Shown here: piece by piece, positions 32,157 through 40,495 of the stretch
Position numbering within the stretch: the stretch's first letter is position 1
Layout: each line of letters starts with the position of its first letter
Assembly (NCBI GenBank): GCA_035538335.1
Contig: DATLKN010000018.1
Coordinates: 1 to 64,000, forward strand
DNA length: 64,000 nt
Source: AP-15 sp035538335
Lineage (GTDB): Bacteria > Pseudomonadota > Alphaproteobacteria > ATCC43930 > CGMCC-115725
Direction: 5' to 3'
Program-made: the position numbers and the translations under genes
The notes under the pieces: model-generated
Seen by the model: only the letters and a program-made list of their open reading frames with translations
What the model was told of the DNA's origin: nothing
Database searches by the model: none

Positions 32157-33656
32157 CTAGGCGAGCGCCGCGGCGATTGCGGCGACGAGCGGGGCCCAGG
32201 CCCCGGGCGCCCTTTGCCGGAAGAGCCGCGCCGTCGGGTACCATGGGCTGTCGCTGCGGTCGAGGAACCAGCGCCAATCGGCGCCGAAGATCAACATGAC
32301 CCAGACCGGCTTGCCCATGGCGCCCGCGAGATGGGCGAGCGCGGTATCGATCGTCACCACCAGATCGAGGTTTTCGACGGCCGCCATCGTATCCGCGAAA
32401 TCGCGGAGCTCAGGCCCGAGATTGACCAGCGGGGCGCGGCCCCAATAGCCGCCGATCTGGTTTTGCGCCGGCCCCTTCTGCAGCGAGACGAGGGCGGTGC
32501 GCGGCAGGTCGGCGAGGGGCGCGAGCGTCGCGAGATCAGTCGAGCGATGCGGATTGGGATTGGGCCGACCGCCCCAGCAGATGCCGATGCGGCGGTAGCC
32601 CTGCGGCACCAGCGCGGCGAGCCGCGCGCTCCATTGCGCCGCCTTTCCCGGATCGGGCCGCAGATAGGGGACCTCCGCGGGGATCGCGTCGAAGCGCGTG
32701 CCGGCGAGGCGCGCGAGGCCGGAGAGCGGGCAAAACGCGGCGAAATCGGGCCGCTGGTCCCAGCGGTCGAACACCATGCGAATGCCCGGCTGCTGCTCGA
32801 CGACGGCGCGCACTTCCTTGCTGCAGGCGACGGCGATGTCGGGGCAGCGCCCGGCCGCCCACGGCACATACCGCGCGAACTGGACGACGTCGCCATAACC
32901 CTGGTCGGCGATCAGCAGCAGGGTGCCGTCGGGAAGCGGTTCGCCGTTCCATTGCGGGCGGTCGGTCGGCGGCATCAGCTGCGGCGCGCTGCCGATCTTG
33001 AAGCGCCACTCGTATTCTTCCCAGCCGCGCGCGAAATCGCCTTGCATCAACAGCGCCTCGGCGAGCCCCAGATGCGCGTCGGCGAAATCCGCGGAGAGCG
33101 CGAGCGCCCGCTCGATCGAGGCGATCGCCTTCCCCGGCTCGCGGCGGTGGTAATGGACGACGCCGAGATTGTGATGCGCGTGCCGGTCCTTGGGATCGAG
33201 CGCCACCGCCTTGTTGCCGGCGGCGACCGCCTCGTCGTAGCGGCCGAGCATCCGATAGACTTCGCAGATGTTGCGGCGGAAGAGCGGGTTCGCCGGCACC
33301 CGCGCGATCGAGCGCTCCATCAGCTTTGCCGCCTCTCCCCGGCGGCCTCTGCGGTAAGCGACGATGCCCAGCATGTGCAGCGCCGCCGGCTGGTCCGGCA
33401 TCTCGGCGAGGACTTCGCCGAGGGCGCTTTCGGCGGCGTCGAGCCGGCCCGCCTGTTCGTGCTGGTTGGCGAGGTTCAAAAGCTCGGCCAGCCGAGCGGG
33501 CGCGGCCGGCGGCGCCGCGCCGGCGTCGAGCTGCACCGCCGCCGCCGCGGGCGCGCCGGGCAGGACGGGGTTTTCCACCGGCGTCGTGCCCGGGACTTCG
33601 GGCAGCACGGAGGTTTCTACCGGGTTCTCGCCGGCGGCACTGGCGGCGGCTTGCAA
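32157..33656 (-). CDS. TPR protein with glycosyltransferase-like C-terminal domain (copy 1)
   Basis: The product has 499 residues with the same architecture as its downstream neighbour: a low-complexity Pro/Val/Glu N-terminus, TPR repeats (LGEVLAEMPDQPAALHMLGI, VAAGNKAVALDPKDRHAHHN), then LLIADQGYGDVVQFARYVPW and VVTIDTALAHLAGAMGKPVW. The start appears to be TTG at 33656 with GAGAG upstream. It follows the sulfotransferase gene by 22 bases and precedes its paralogue by 10, so the three form one operon. The two copies are similar along their whole length, pointing to local duplication. Confidence 0.8.
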   Translation of the reverse strand: MQAAASAAGENPVETSVLPEVPGTTPVENPVLPGAPAAAAVQLDAGAAPPAAPARLAELLNLANQHEQAGRLDAAESALGEVLAEMPDQPAALHMLGIVAYRRGRRGEAAKLMERSIARVPANPLFRRNICEVYRMLGRYDEAVAAGNKAVALDPKDRHAHHNLGVVHYHRREPGKAIASIERALALSADFADAHLGLAEALLMQGDFARGWEEYEWRFKIGSAPQLMPPTDRPQWNGEPLPDGTLLLIADQGYGDVVQFARYVPWAAGRCPDIAVACSKEVRAVVEQQPGIRMVFDRWDQRPDFAAFCPLSGLARLAGTRFDAIPAEVPYLRPDPGKAAQWSARLAALVPQGYRRIGICWGGRPNPNPHRSTDLATLAPLADLPRTALVSLQKGPAQNQIGGYWGRAPLVNLGPELRDFADTMAAVENLDLVVTIDTALAHLAGAMGKPVWVMLIFGADWRWFLDRSDSPWYPTARLFRQRAPGAWAPLVAAIAAALA

Positions 33657-33678
33657 AATGCTGCTCTCGGGACGGCTG

Positions 33679-35508
33679 TCAATTGACCGGTTCGGCGATC
33701 GGGTAGCCGAGGCGGCGGATCGTTTCCTCGAGGATCGGCACCGCCGGATCGAGCCCCTTCAGATAATGGCGGTAGCGGTAGCGCGAGCTGTCATAGAGCT
33801 GCTCGGTCACCTGCGCGTAGCTGGCGGTGCGGGCATAGCGGCGGTTCTCGTGGAACTTGAGGCAGCTCTCGTCGAACGGCTCGCCGATGAAATCGAGGAT
33901 GCGCCGCACGCTCCTCTCCTGGTCGTCGACGATGTCCTCGTAGCGCACCGGCAGATAGCGCATCGTCATCTGACCGCGGTAATGCGCGACAAGATCGGCG
34001 ACAAGCCGGTAATGCTGCGCCGCCGTGTCGAGCGCATACGAGCAGTAAAAGCCGTGCGTGAAATGGTTCGAATAGGCGGAGAGCACGACATCGAGCGGAT
34101 GGCGCACGACGTGGATGATCGGCGCCTGCGGGAAGAGCAGCGCGATCAGCCCGAGATGCATCTCGTTCAACGGCATCTTGTCGGTGAACCAGGCGGCTCC
34201 GGGCTCGACGATGCCGAGCTGCGAGACGCGTTCGAGATAATAGTCACGCAATTCGTCGAGGCCGCGGCGGCGGTCGCCCATCCACAATTCGGCGAGCGCC
34301 TCGGGATAGGCGAGCGGGCTGTTGAGCATGCGCGGCATCGCCCCGGTGATCTCGTTGATGAACGGCAATTCGTCGCCGGCCGAGATGCGCGGATGCGCCG
34401 ACAGGGTTTGCTCGACCAAGGTTGTACCCGAACGCGGAAAGCCGACGATGAAGATCGGCTGCGCGACATCCTCGCGCACCCCGGCGCGCGGCAGGATGCG
34501 CAGCCGCGTTTCGGTAAAGAAGGCCTTCAGGCGGTCGGCGAGCTGCCGGGCGTGATCGGCCAGATAGCCCAAGCCGCTGGTCTCGCGGCACAGGCGCTTA
34601 CCCTCGGCAAACGCGGCGAAGGCTTCCTCGTGGCGCTCCATCTTGTCGAGCAGCCGGCCTTTTTCCAGCTGCTCGTTGGCGCCGAGCGGCTCGCCTTTTT
34701 TGGCCGCGATCGCGTCGAGCACGGAGACCGCCTCGGCATAGGATCGCATGCGGCCGTGCAGCACGGCGCGCGACAGCTGGATGCTCGGATTGTCTGGGGC
34801 GAGGCGCTCGGCGCGGTCGAGCAATTCGGCGGCGCGGGCAAAGTTGCGGTCGGCTTCTTCCATGCGCGCCCAGCCGAGCAGCGTGTGCAGCACCTTGCCG
34901 TCGAGCCCGGCCGCTTCCTCGTAGAGCGCCCGCGATTGCGCCATCTTGCCCTGATTCTTCAGGTTCCAGGCGAGATTGGCGAGGACGATCGCATCGCGCC
35001 GGCCAGCGAGCTCCAATACCCGCCGGTAGTGAAACTCGCCGACCTGCGGCCGATTGGCCTCGGTCATCACCATGCCCATCAGGTTGTGCGCCTGCGGGTT
35101 CTCGGGGGCGATGCGCACCGCATTGCGGGCATGGATCTCGGCCTCGGCGATCGCCCCTTTGTTCATCAGCATCAGGGTGAGATCGCTGGTCGCCCAGAAG
35201 GTATTGGGGTAGAGGGCGACGATCCGGCGCAACAGGGCGTCTGCGGCCTCGCGCTGTCCCGCCGCCCGCCTGATGCGGTAGAGCGTTGCCAAGGCTTGCG
35301 GCTCGGAGGGCGACAGTTCGAGGATTTCGAGGCACAATTTTTCGGCTTCCGCGGTCGCGCCTTTGCCGTGCAGTTCGACGGCCCGCGCGACCATCGGCTG
35401 CAGTGGCTGGCTCGCCTCGCGCGGCGGCAGCCGGGAAAAATCCATCCGGCAGCAGCGCGCGGCCCTGAGCCCGCTGCCGCAGGCGCATAAAACCTGATCG
35501 ACGACCAT
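33679..35508 (-). CDS. TPR-sulfotransferase with N-terminal SEC-C zinc motif
   Basis: The product has 609 residues. The N-terminus carries a SEC-C type motif (CACGSGLRAARCC), which fixes the start at ATG 35508. A long TPR array covers about residues 30-330 (EAEIHARNAVRIAPENPQAH, AELLDRAERLAPDNPSIQLS). A sulfotransferase domain follows, with the PAPS 5'-phosphosulfate loop FIVGFPRSGTTLVEQTLSAH near 350 and the 3'-phosphate region IIHVVRHPLDVVLSAYSNHF. It transfers sulfate from PAPS to an acceptor, possibly a protein or glycan at the cell surface. It leads the operon with the two TPR glycosyltransferase-like genes. The frame continues upstream but without a ribosome binding site. Confidence 0.88.
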   Translation of the reverse strand: MVVDQVLCACGSGLRAARCCRMDFSRLPPREASQPLQPMVARAVELHGKGATAEAEKLCLEILELSPSEPQALATLYRIRRAAGQREAADALLRRIVALYPNTFWATSDLTLMLMNKGAIAEAEIHARNAVRIAPENPQAHNLMGMVMTEANRPQVGEFHYRRVLELAGRRDAIVLANLAWNLKNQGKMAQSRALYEEAAGLDGKVLHTLLGWARMEEADRNFARAAELLDRAERLAPDNPSIQLSRAVLHGRMRSYAEAVSVLDAIAAKKGEPLGANEQLEKGRLLDKMERHEEAFAAFAEGKRLCRETSGLGYLADHARQLADRLKAFFTETRLRILPRAGVREDVAQPIFIVGFPRSGTTLVEQTLSAHPRISAGDELPFINEITGAMPRMLNSPLAYPEALAELWMGDRRRGLDELRDYYLERVSQLGIVEPGAAWFTDKMPLNEMHLGLIALLFPQAPIIHVVRHPLDVVLSAYSNHFTHGFYCSYALDTAAQHYRLVADLVAHYRGQMTMRYLPVRYEDIVDDQERSVRRILDFIGEPFDESCLKFHENRRYARTASYAQVTEQLYDSSRYRYRHYLKGLDPAVPILEETIRRLGYPIAEPVN

Positions 35509-35687
35509 TATCGGAGCTCCCACTCCGCATGTTATCTTCGGCGAAGAACGGATTTTTCGCAACCGCAAAGCGGGTAGCGAGGCGGGAACCGGGAAAAGCG
35601 GCGCATGTTTGCGTAGACGGATCGTTTCCCGCGCTTTCGGAGGGTCCATCGCGGCGACGGCCGCGAAATCTGGCGAAGGAGGAGAAG

Positions 35688-36236
35688 ATGGCGCTCACGA
35701 ACGAAGCCGGCGGAGGCGCGCGCGAGGGCGTGCAACGCGCCGCCGAGGGCGCCCGCTCCGTCCTCGCCGAGTTCCTCGAGGCGATGCGGTCGGCCGCCTA
35801 CGGCATCCTCGACGAGCAGAAGGCGCGCGCCGCCAAGGAGGTAGGCGACATCGCCGAGGCGGTGCGCTGCTCGGCCCGGTCGCTCGCACAGTCCGACAAC
35901 CCGGCGGTCGCGCGCTATGCGGAGCGCGCCGCGCTCGGCATCGACCGGCTGGCCGAGGCCGTGCGGCAGCGCTCGTGGAACGACATCCTCGCCGACACGG
36001 AAGAGTTCGCGCGCCGCCGGCCAACCCTGTTCGTGCTCGGCGCAATCGCCGCCGGGTTTGCCGCCGGCTGCCTCGCAGCGGCGCCGGCAGCGCCCGGCAC
36101 GCCGGGAAAAGCCCGCGAAGTACCCGAGCCGCGCCACGCCGGGGACGAGACGCCGGCTCCGTTGCCCGCCGCCGCCGCCGAGCCCGGGCCGACGCGACGC
36201 GCAGCCCGCCGGCCCGTGGCGGAGGACGGCGCGTGA
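35688..36236 (+). CDS. Membrane-anchored alanine-rich protein, first gene of a three-gene operon
   Basis: The product has 182 residues. A helical, charged N-terminal region (VQRAAEGARSVLAEFLEAMR, KARAAKEVGDIAEAVRCSAR) is followed by one transmembrane helix (PTLFVLGAIAAGFAAGCLAA) and a Pro/Ala/Glu-rich tail. It starts with AAGGAGGAGAAG before ATG 35688. Proteins like this commonly precede a holin-X-like and a DUF3618-like gene in alphaproteobacteria, sometimes annotated as nutrient-deprivation-induced. The stop overlaps the next ATG as TGATG. The exact function is unknown. Confidence 0.75.
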   Translation: MALTNEAGGGAREGVQRAAEGARSVLAEFLEAMRSAAYGILDEQKARAAKEVGDIAEAVRCSARSLAQSDNPAVARYAERAALGIDRLAEAVRQRSWNDILADTEEFARRRPTLFVLGAIAAGFAAGCLAAAPAAPGTPGKAREVPEPRHAGDETPAPLPAAAAEPGPTRRAARRPVAEDGA

Positions 36237-36661
36237 TGCCCGAAGACAGCGCCGCCGACGAGCAGACCGCGGCCGCCGGCGGAGCCGAGCGCTCCTTCGC
36301 CGCGCTGCTGGCGGATGTCGCGGCCGAAGCGGGGTTGTTGCTGCGGCAGGAAGTCGCTCTGCTGAAGGCCGAACTCGCGGAAAAGCGCGGCATGCTCGGA
36401 CGCGGCGCGGTACTGCTCGCCCTCGGCGCCTTTATCGCATTCGGCGGCTTCCTCGCGCTGCTCGCGGCCGCGGCGGCGGGTCTTGCCGAGGCGATGCCGG
36501 TGTGGGCGGCGGCCCTGATCGTCGGGATCGCCGCGCTCTTTATCGGCGGCGTCCTCGCCTATCTCGGCCGGCGGCGGCTCGCCGCTCGCGATCTCGTGCC
36601 GAGGCGGACCCTCAATTCGCTGCGCGAGGACGAGGCCTGGGTGCGCGAACAGTTTCGTTGA
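36236..36661 (+). CDS. Holin-X superfamily III-like membrane protein
   Basis: The product has 141 residues. The opening helix (SFAALLADVAAEAGLLLRQE, VALLKAELAEKRG) is amphipathic, followed by two transmembrane helices (AVLLALGAFIAFGGFLALLA; WAAALIVGIAALFIGGVLAY) and a basic tail ending EDEAWVREQF. This is the pattern of the phage holin-X/DUF1469 family, which in bacteria is a chromosomal membrane protein not tied to phage. It is translationally coupled to the gene before it. Confidence 0.8.
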   Translation: MPEDSAADEQTAAAGGAERSFAALLADVAAEAGLLLRQEVALLKAELAEKRGMLGRGAVLLALGAFIAFGGFLALLAAAAAGLAEAMPVWAAALIVGIAALFIGGVLAYLGRRRLAARDLVPRRTLNSLREDEAWVREQFR

Positions 36662-36679
36662 TCACGGAAGGCAATCGCC

Positions 36680-37153
36680 ATGACGAGGGAAATGAAGGCA
36701 AGTGAAATCGCCCGAACGACGATCGGCGACACGCTGCGCGCCAACCCGATCCCGCTCGCTCTTGTCGGGCTCGGCCTCGCCTGGCTGCTCGCGCAAAATA
36801 CCGGGGTCGTCGACAACGTGTTGACGGACGGGCGGTTGCGCGCGGCGCGGCGGCGGATCGGCGAGACGATCGGCCTCAAGGCGGGCAACGGCGTGGCGGC
36901 GACGAAGGCGGAAGCCGAAGGCTGGGTGCACCAGGCGACGGACGCCGCGCGCGGCGCCGTGCGCACGGTGCGCGGCTCCGCCGCCGTCGAACGCGCCGGG
37001 CAGGTCGCGGGCGAGGCCGGCGAGCGCGCCTCGCAGCTCGGCGATCTCGTCGCCGATGCGATGGAGCGCCATCCGCTGTTGGTCGGCGCTCTCGGCCTCG
37101 TCTCGGGGGCGGCGCTCGCCTCGTTGCTGCCGCCGGGCAGACGCCCTTCATAG
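36680..37153 (+). CDS. DUF3618-like membrane-associated protein
   Basis: The product has 157 residues. The start REMKASEIARTTIGDTLRAN and IPLALVGLGLAWLLAQ form a short soluble head and a membrane helix. The middle is a long helical region (AEAEGWVHQATDAARGAVRT, QVAGEAGERASQLGDLVADA), and a second hydrophobic segment (PLLVGALGLVSGAALASLLP) closes the protein. The layout fits DUF3618/DUF883-like envelope proteins. It is third in the operon, 18 bases after the holin-like gene. Such operons are often stress or stationary-phase induced, which is inference here. Confidence 0.75.
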   Translation: MTREMKASEIARTTIGDTLRANPIPLALVGLGLAWLLAQNTGVVDNVLTDGRLRAARRRIGETIGLKAGNGVAATKAEAEGWVHQATDAARGAVRTVRGSAAVERAGQVAGEAGERASQLGDLVADAMERHPLLVGALGLVSGAALASLLPPGRRPS

Positions 37154-37257
37154 CGGGCCTCGGCGGGCGGTTGAACGGGCCGGAGAACGCTTGCCTTCTG
37201 CGCGCCTTTACCTAATCTCGGCGGCGCCGGAACGCGCCGGCCAACCAACGAGGATCG

Positions 37258-37734
37258 ATGATGCGGTGGTCTAACCTCGCCGGGCCTGCGGCTCTTCTCT
37301 CTCTCGGCATGCTCCTGTCGGCGCCCGGGGTCGCCTCCGCGCAGGCGCCGCCGCCGGCCGAGGCGGAACGGATGCACGCCTGCATCTGCCTCAAGCAGGC
37401 GATGCGGGCGATGCGCTCGACGATGACGGCCAAGACCAGCGCACTCGCCGCGGTGCGCGCGGACCTCGCCGACCTCGACGCGCAACTGGCGCGAGCGCGC
37501 CCGCAGGTCGACCCCAACAACCCGGAATCGGTCGCGCGCTACAAGGCGCTGCTCGAGCGCCGCGACGCCGTGTTCCAGCGCTCGACCGGTCCGATCGTGG
37601 GAGACGCCCAGAATTCGGTCGCGAGCTTCAACGCCACCGTCAACCGCTACAACGAGGAATGCGCGCACCGCCCGTATTATCCCGCACTCGACGCGCAGAT
37701 CCGGGCGAACCTGTCCTGCCCGCCGATCGAGTAA
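37258..37734 (+). CDS. Secreted protein of unknown function
   Basis: The product has 158 residues with a signal peptide (SNLAGPAALLSLGMLLSAPG, cleavage near ASAQ). The mature part has three spaced cysteines near the start and end (MHACICLKQAM, NEECAHRPY, NLSCPPIE) and a helical middle (LAAVRADLADLDAQLARAR). The cysteines may form disulfides in the periplasm. I do not recognise the family. It stands alone, convergent with hisI. Confidence 0.7.
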   Translation: MMRWSNLAGPAALLSLGMLLSAPGVASAQAPPPAEAERMHACICLKQAMRAMRSTMTAKTSALAAVRADLADLDAQLARARPQVDPNNPESVARYKALLERRDAVFQRSTGPIVGDAQNSVASFNATVNRYNEECAHRPYYPALDAQIRANLSCPPIE

Positions 37735-37749
37735 GCCGCGGCTCGCCCC

Positions 37750-38154
37750 TCAGCTCCCCGCTTCGGGGTAAAGCTCTTCGGGGGCGATTTCGGGCTCGGC
37801 GATCGTCACCCAGCCGCCGTCGCGCCAGGCGCGAAAGAAGCAGCTGCGCCGCCCGGTATGGCAGGCGACCCCCGTCTGCTCGATGCGCAGCACGACGGCA
37901 TCGCCGTCGCAATCGAGGCGCAGCTCGACGAGCCGCTGCACCTGCCCCGAGGTCTCGCCCTTGCGCCACAGCCGCCCGCGCGAGCGCGACCAATAGCAGG
38001 CGCGGCCTTCGGCGAGGCTCGTGCGCACCGCCTCGCGGTTCATCCAGGCCAGCATCAGAACCTCGCCGCTGTCGTGCTGCTGCGCGATCGCCGGCACCAG
38101 CCCGTCCGGACCGAATTGGATCTCGTCGAGCGCGCGCTCGATGGCTTTGCTCAC
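37750..38154 (-). CDS. hisI: Phosphoribosyl-AMP cyclohydrolase
   Basis: The product has 134 residues. The HisI motifs are complete: LMLAWMNREAV, ACYWSRSRGRLWRKGETSGQ, the magnesium-binding DCDGDAV (D-x-D-x-D) and the zinc-binding cysteines in TGVACHTGRRSCFF. It opens the purine ring of PR-AMP in step three of histidine synthesis. The start is GTG 38154, chosen because GGAGG lies eight bases upstream. There is no HisE domain. It follows a Rieske oxygenase gene by 19 bases, an unusual partner; the other his genes are not in this window. Confidence 0.95.
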   Translation of the reverse strand: MSKAIERALDEIQFGPDGLVPAIAQQHDSGEVLMLAWMNREAVRTSLAEGRACYWSRSRGRLWRKGETSGQVQRLVELRLDCDGDAVVLRIEQTGVACHTGRRSCFFRAWRDGGWVTIAEPEIAPEELYPEAGS

Positions 38155-38173
38155 TCTGCCACCTCCGAACTCG

Positions 38174-39220
38174 TCAGCTGCGCCATTTGAGGATGCGCGG
38201 GGCGACCGGATTGACGAAGGCGCGGCCTTCGGCGCGGGCGCGGCGGTATTCCCGCTTCAGCCGATAATACCATTTCGCCTGGGTGTCGGCGTCGTCGATC
38301 AGCATCAGCGGCGGCTCGAAAGCGAGCCCCGTCTGCTGCCGCGTCATGATGTCCCGGTCCTGGCGCAGGAAGGCGCGCACATAGGGGCGCAGCAGCGGCT
38401 TCAGCAAATCGAGCCAGCGCGAGCGCCAATAGATGCAGTGATTGATCTCGGTCAGCTTGTCGTCGATCGGCGTGATCGCGGTCAGGTTGACGACGCTGTT
38501 GCGGCCGGCGCGCACCCGCTCGAGCCGCACGCTCGGCAGGCGGAAGGCGATCTCCGTCTCGGTCCGGCCGCCGAGGAGCCGATAGGCGCGCGAGTTGCTC
38601 GACGGCGCGTGCCGGCTCATCGTGAAGCCGAAGGGCGAGGGCTCGAACGCCTTCGCCTTTTCGTGCACCGATTGGCGCGAGCGCCACCACCAGGCGCGGT
38701 GCACGAAGGGACCGTGCGCCGGGTCCATCAGCCCGACGACGGCGTGGTCGATGGCGGCGGCGAAGCGCACGCTCTCGACGAGCCGCGGCGCGGCGGCGAG
38801 CGGCTCGCCCGCGAATTCGCCGACCAGCGGGATCGCCGGCGCCGCGGCAGGGTCGTCGCCGAAATACACCCAGACATTGCCCTCGACCTCGCGCACCGGA
38901 TAGGCGCGCAGGCGCACCTGCCCGCGATCGAAGTTCGAGTCGGCGGCGAGCGAGGGGATCGCGGTGCAGCGGCCCTCGGCGTCGAAGCGCCAGCCGTGGT
39001 AGCAGCATTCGATCTCGCTGCCATCGAACTGCCCGGCGGAAAGCGGCATCGCGCGATGCGGGCAGATGTCGCGCAGCGCGAAGGCGCGGCCGGCATTGTC
39101 GCGGCCGATCAGGACCGGCTCGCCGAGCATCGTCTTCGCCAATCTCCGCCCGCGCTTCAGCCCGGCGCCGGGCGTCGCGTAATACCAAGCCTCGCGCAGC
39201 GGCGCCGCGGCCTCGTCCAC
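38174..39220 (-). CDS. Rieske non-heme iron oxygenase, large subunit
   Basis: The product has 348 residues. The Rieske [2Fe-2S] ligands are visible in ICPHRAMPLSAGQFDGSEIE followed by CCYHGWRF (C-x-H...C-x2-H). The C-terminal catalytic domain has the iron-binding D/H pattern in AIDHAVVGLMDPAHGPFVH. It starts at GTG 39220 after GGGAGAGG. Ring-hydroxylating or demethylating monooxygenases of this size act with a separate reductase, not found here. The substrate is unknown. Confidence 0.87.
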   Translation of the reverse strand: MDEAAAPLREAWYYATPGAGLKRGRRLAKTMLGEPVLIGRDNAGRAFALRDICPHRAMPLSAGQFDGSEIECCYHGWRFDAEGRCTAIPSLAADSNFDRGQVRLRAYPVREVEGNVWVYFGDDPAAAPAIPLVGEFAGEPLAAAPRLVESVRFAAAIDHAVVGLMDPAHGPFVHRAWWWRSRQSVHEKAKAFEPSPFGFTMSRHAPSSNSRAYRLLGGRTETEIAFRLPSVRLERVRAGRNSVVNLTAITPIDDKLTEINHCIYWRSRWLDLLKPLLRPYVRAFLRQDRDIMTRQQTGLAFEPPLMLIDDADTQAKWYYRLKREYRRARAEGRAFVNPVAPRILKWRS

Positions 39221-39356
39221 TATCCTCTCCCGATGTTGCGCCGCCCAGTATATGCGTTTTCGGCAAAGCGCGGGCGAGCCCTCTCGACGAGCTATCCGCC
39301 GGGTTCGCCGCGGGCTATTTTTGCGTCATGTGTCCCTCGCAGCCGCAGCCTCGCCG

Positions 39357-40322
39357 GTGATCCGCGTCATCCGCCATCCCGGCCCCGATTCCGGCCATCC
39401 CCGCGGCGCGGTGCTGGCGATGGGCAATTTCGACGGCGTGCACCAGGGGCACGCGGCGCTGATCGGCCATGCCCGGGAGCGCGCCCGCACCGAGGGCCGG
39501 CCGGTCGCCGTCCTGACCTTCGAGCCGCACCCGCGCGGCGTCTTCCGCCCGGCGACGGAGCCGTTTCGCCTGACCCCGTTCCGCGTCAAGGAGCGCGAGC
39601 TGGCACGGCTCGGCGTCGAACTCCTCTTCGTGCAGCATTTCGACATGGCCTTCGCGGCGATCAGCGCCGAAGCCTTCATCGAAGAGACCCTCGCGCGGGC
39701 GATCGGCGCGGCGCACATCGTCGTCGGCTACAGCTGCACCTTCGGCAAGGGGCGGCGCGGCACGCCGGAGCTGTTGCGCGAGGCGGCGGCGCGCTCGGGT
39801 TTCGGCGTCACCGTGCTCGATCCCGTCCGCGGCAGCGATGCGACGGTCTATTCCTCGACCCATATCCGCGAATTGCTGAAGGCCGGCAACCCACGGCAGG
39901 CCGCGGCCCTGCTCGGCCGCTTCTGGGAGATCGACGGGCGCGTCATGCAGGGCGACCGGCGCGGCCGCGGACTCGGCTTTCCGACCGCCAATCTGGGGCT
40001 CGGCGAATACCTGCACCCGCGGCTCGGCGTCTATGCGGTGCGGGTGCGCGGCGACGGCCCGGACGACCCGCTTTCCGGCGCCGCCGCCGACGGCGTCGCC
40101 AATCTCGGGCTGCGGCCCACCGTCGGCGGGCTCGAACCCCGGCTCGAGGCGCATCTCTTCGACCGCGACCTCGACCTCTACGGGCGGCACTTGCGCGTCG
40201 CCTTTGTCGATTTCATCCGCGAAGAGCGCAAGTTCTCCGGGCTCGACGCGCTGAAGGCGCAGATCGCCGAGGACGCGGCCCGCGCCCGCGCCATCCTCGC
40301 CGAGACGCCGGCTTTCGAATAA
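39357..40322 (+). CDS. ribF: Bifunctional riboflavin kinase/FAD synthetase
   Basis: The product has 321 residues from GTG 39357. The N-terminal FAD synthetase nucleotidyl-transferase domain has LAMGNFDGVHQGHAALI, VLTFEPHPRGVF and the YSSTHIRELL motif. The C-terminal flavokinase domain has GLGFPTANL and the catalytic region ANLGLRPTV with EAHLFD. It makes FMN and FAD. The start is uncertain: the frame is open upstream and neither GTG has a strong ribosome binding site. It precedes ileS and lspA, a common proteobacterial order. Confidence 0.93.
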   Translation: MIRVIRHPGPDSGHPRGAVLAMGNFDGVHQGHAALIGHARERARTEGRPVAVLTFEPHPRGVFRPATEPFRLTPFRVKERELARLGVELLFVQHFDMAFAAISAEAFIEETLARAIGAAHIVVGYSCTFGKGRRGTPELLREAAARSGFGVTVLDPVRGSDATVYSSTHIRELLKAGNPRQAAALLGRFWEIDGRVMQGDRRGRGLGFPTANLGLGEYLHPRLGVYAVRVRGDGPDDPLSGAAADGVANLGLRPTVGGLEPRLEAHLFDRDLDLYGRHLRVAFVDFIREERKFSGLDALKAQIAEDAARARAILAETPAFE

Positions 40323-40338
40323 CCGTCCCGTCGACCTC

Positions 40339-40412
40339 GGGATTGCTTCGCTTCGCTCGCAATGACACCTCTCAGGCCGTCATTGCGAGGAGCGGAGCGA
40401 CGAAGCAATCCC
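40339..40412. repeat. Paired palindromic repeat, family 1, inward arms
   Basis: GGGATTGCTTCG...CTCGCAATGAC (40339-40366) and GTCATTGCGAGG...CGAAGCAATCCC (40379-40412) face each other with a 12-base spacer. The arm order is the reverse of the copy at 2804-2873. It lies between ribF and ileS. Confidence 0.9.
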
Positions 40413-40495
40413 GATGGCGCGCCGGGAGCGCCCTTCGTTGACGGGCCGCGGCCCCGTCCCTATTTTCGCCGCTCCCGTTCCGGAAAGCGTGGCTG

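Noticed and set aside
36236..36661. A prophage lysis gene (holin)
   Set aside because: No phage genes adjoin; the family is common as a chromosomal membrane protein in a conserved three-gene operon.
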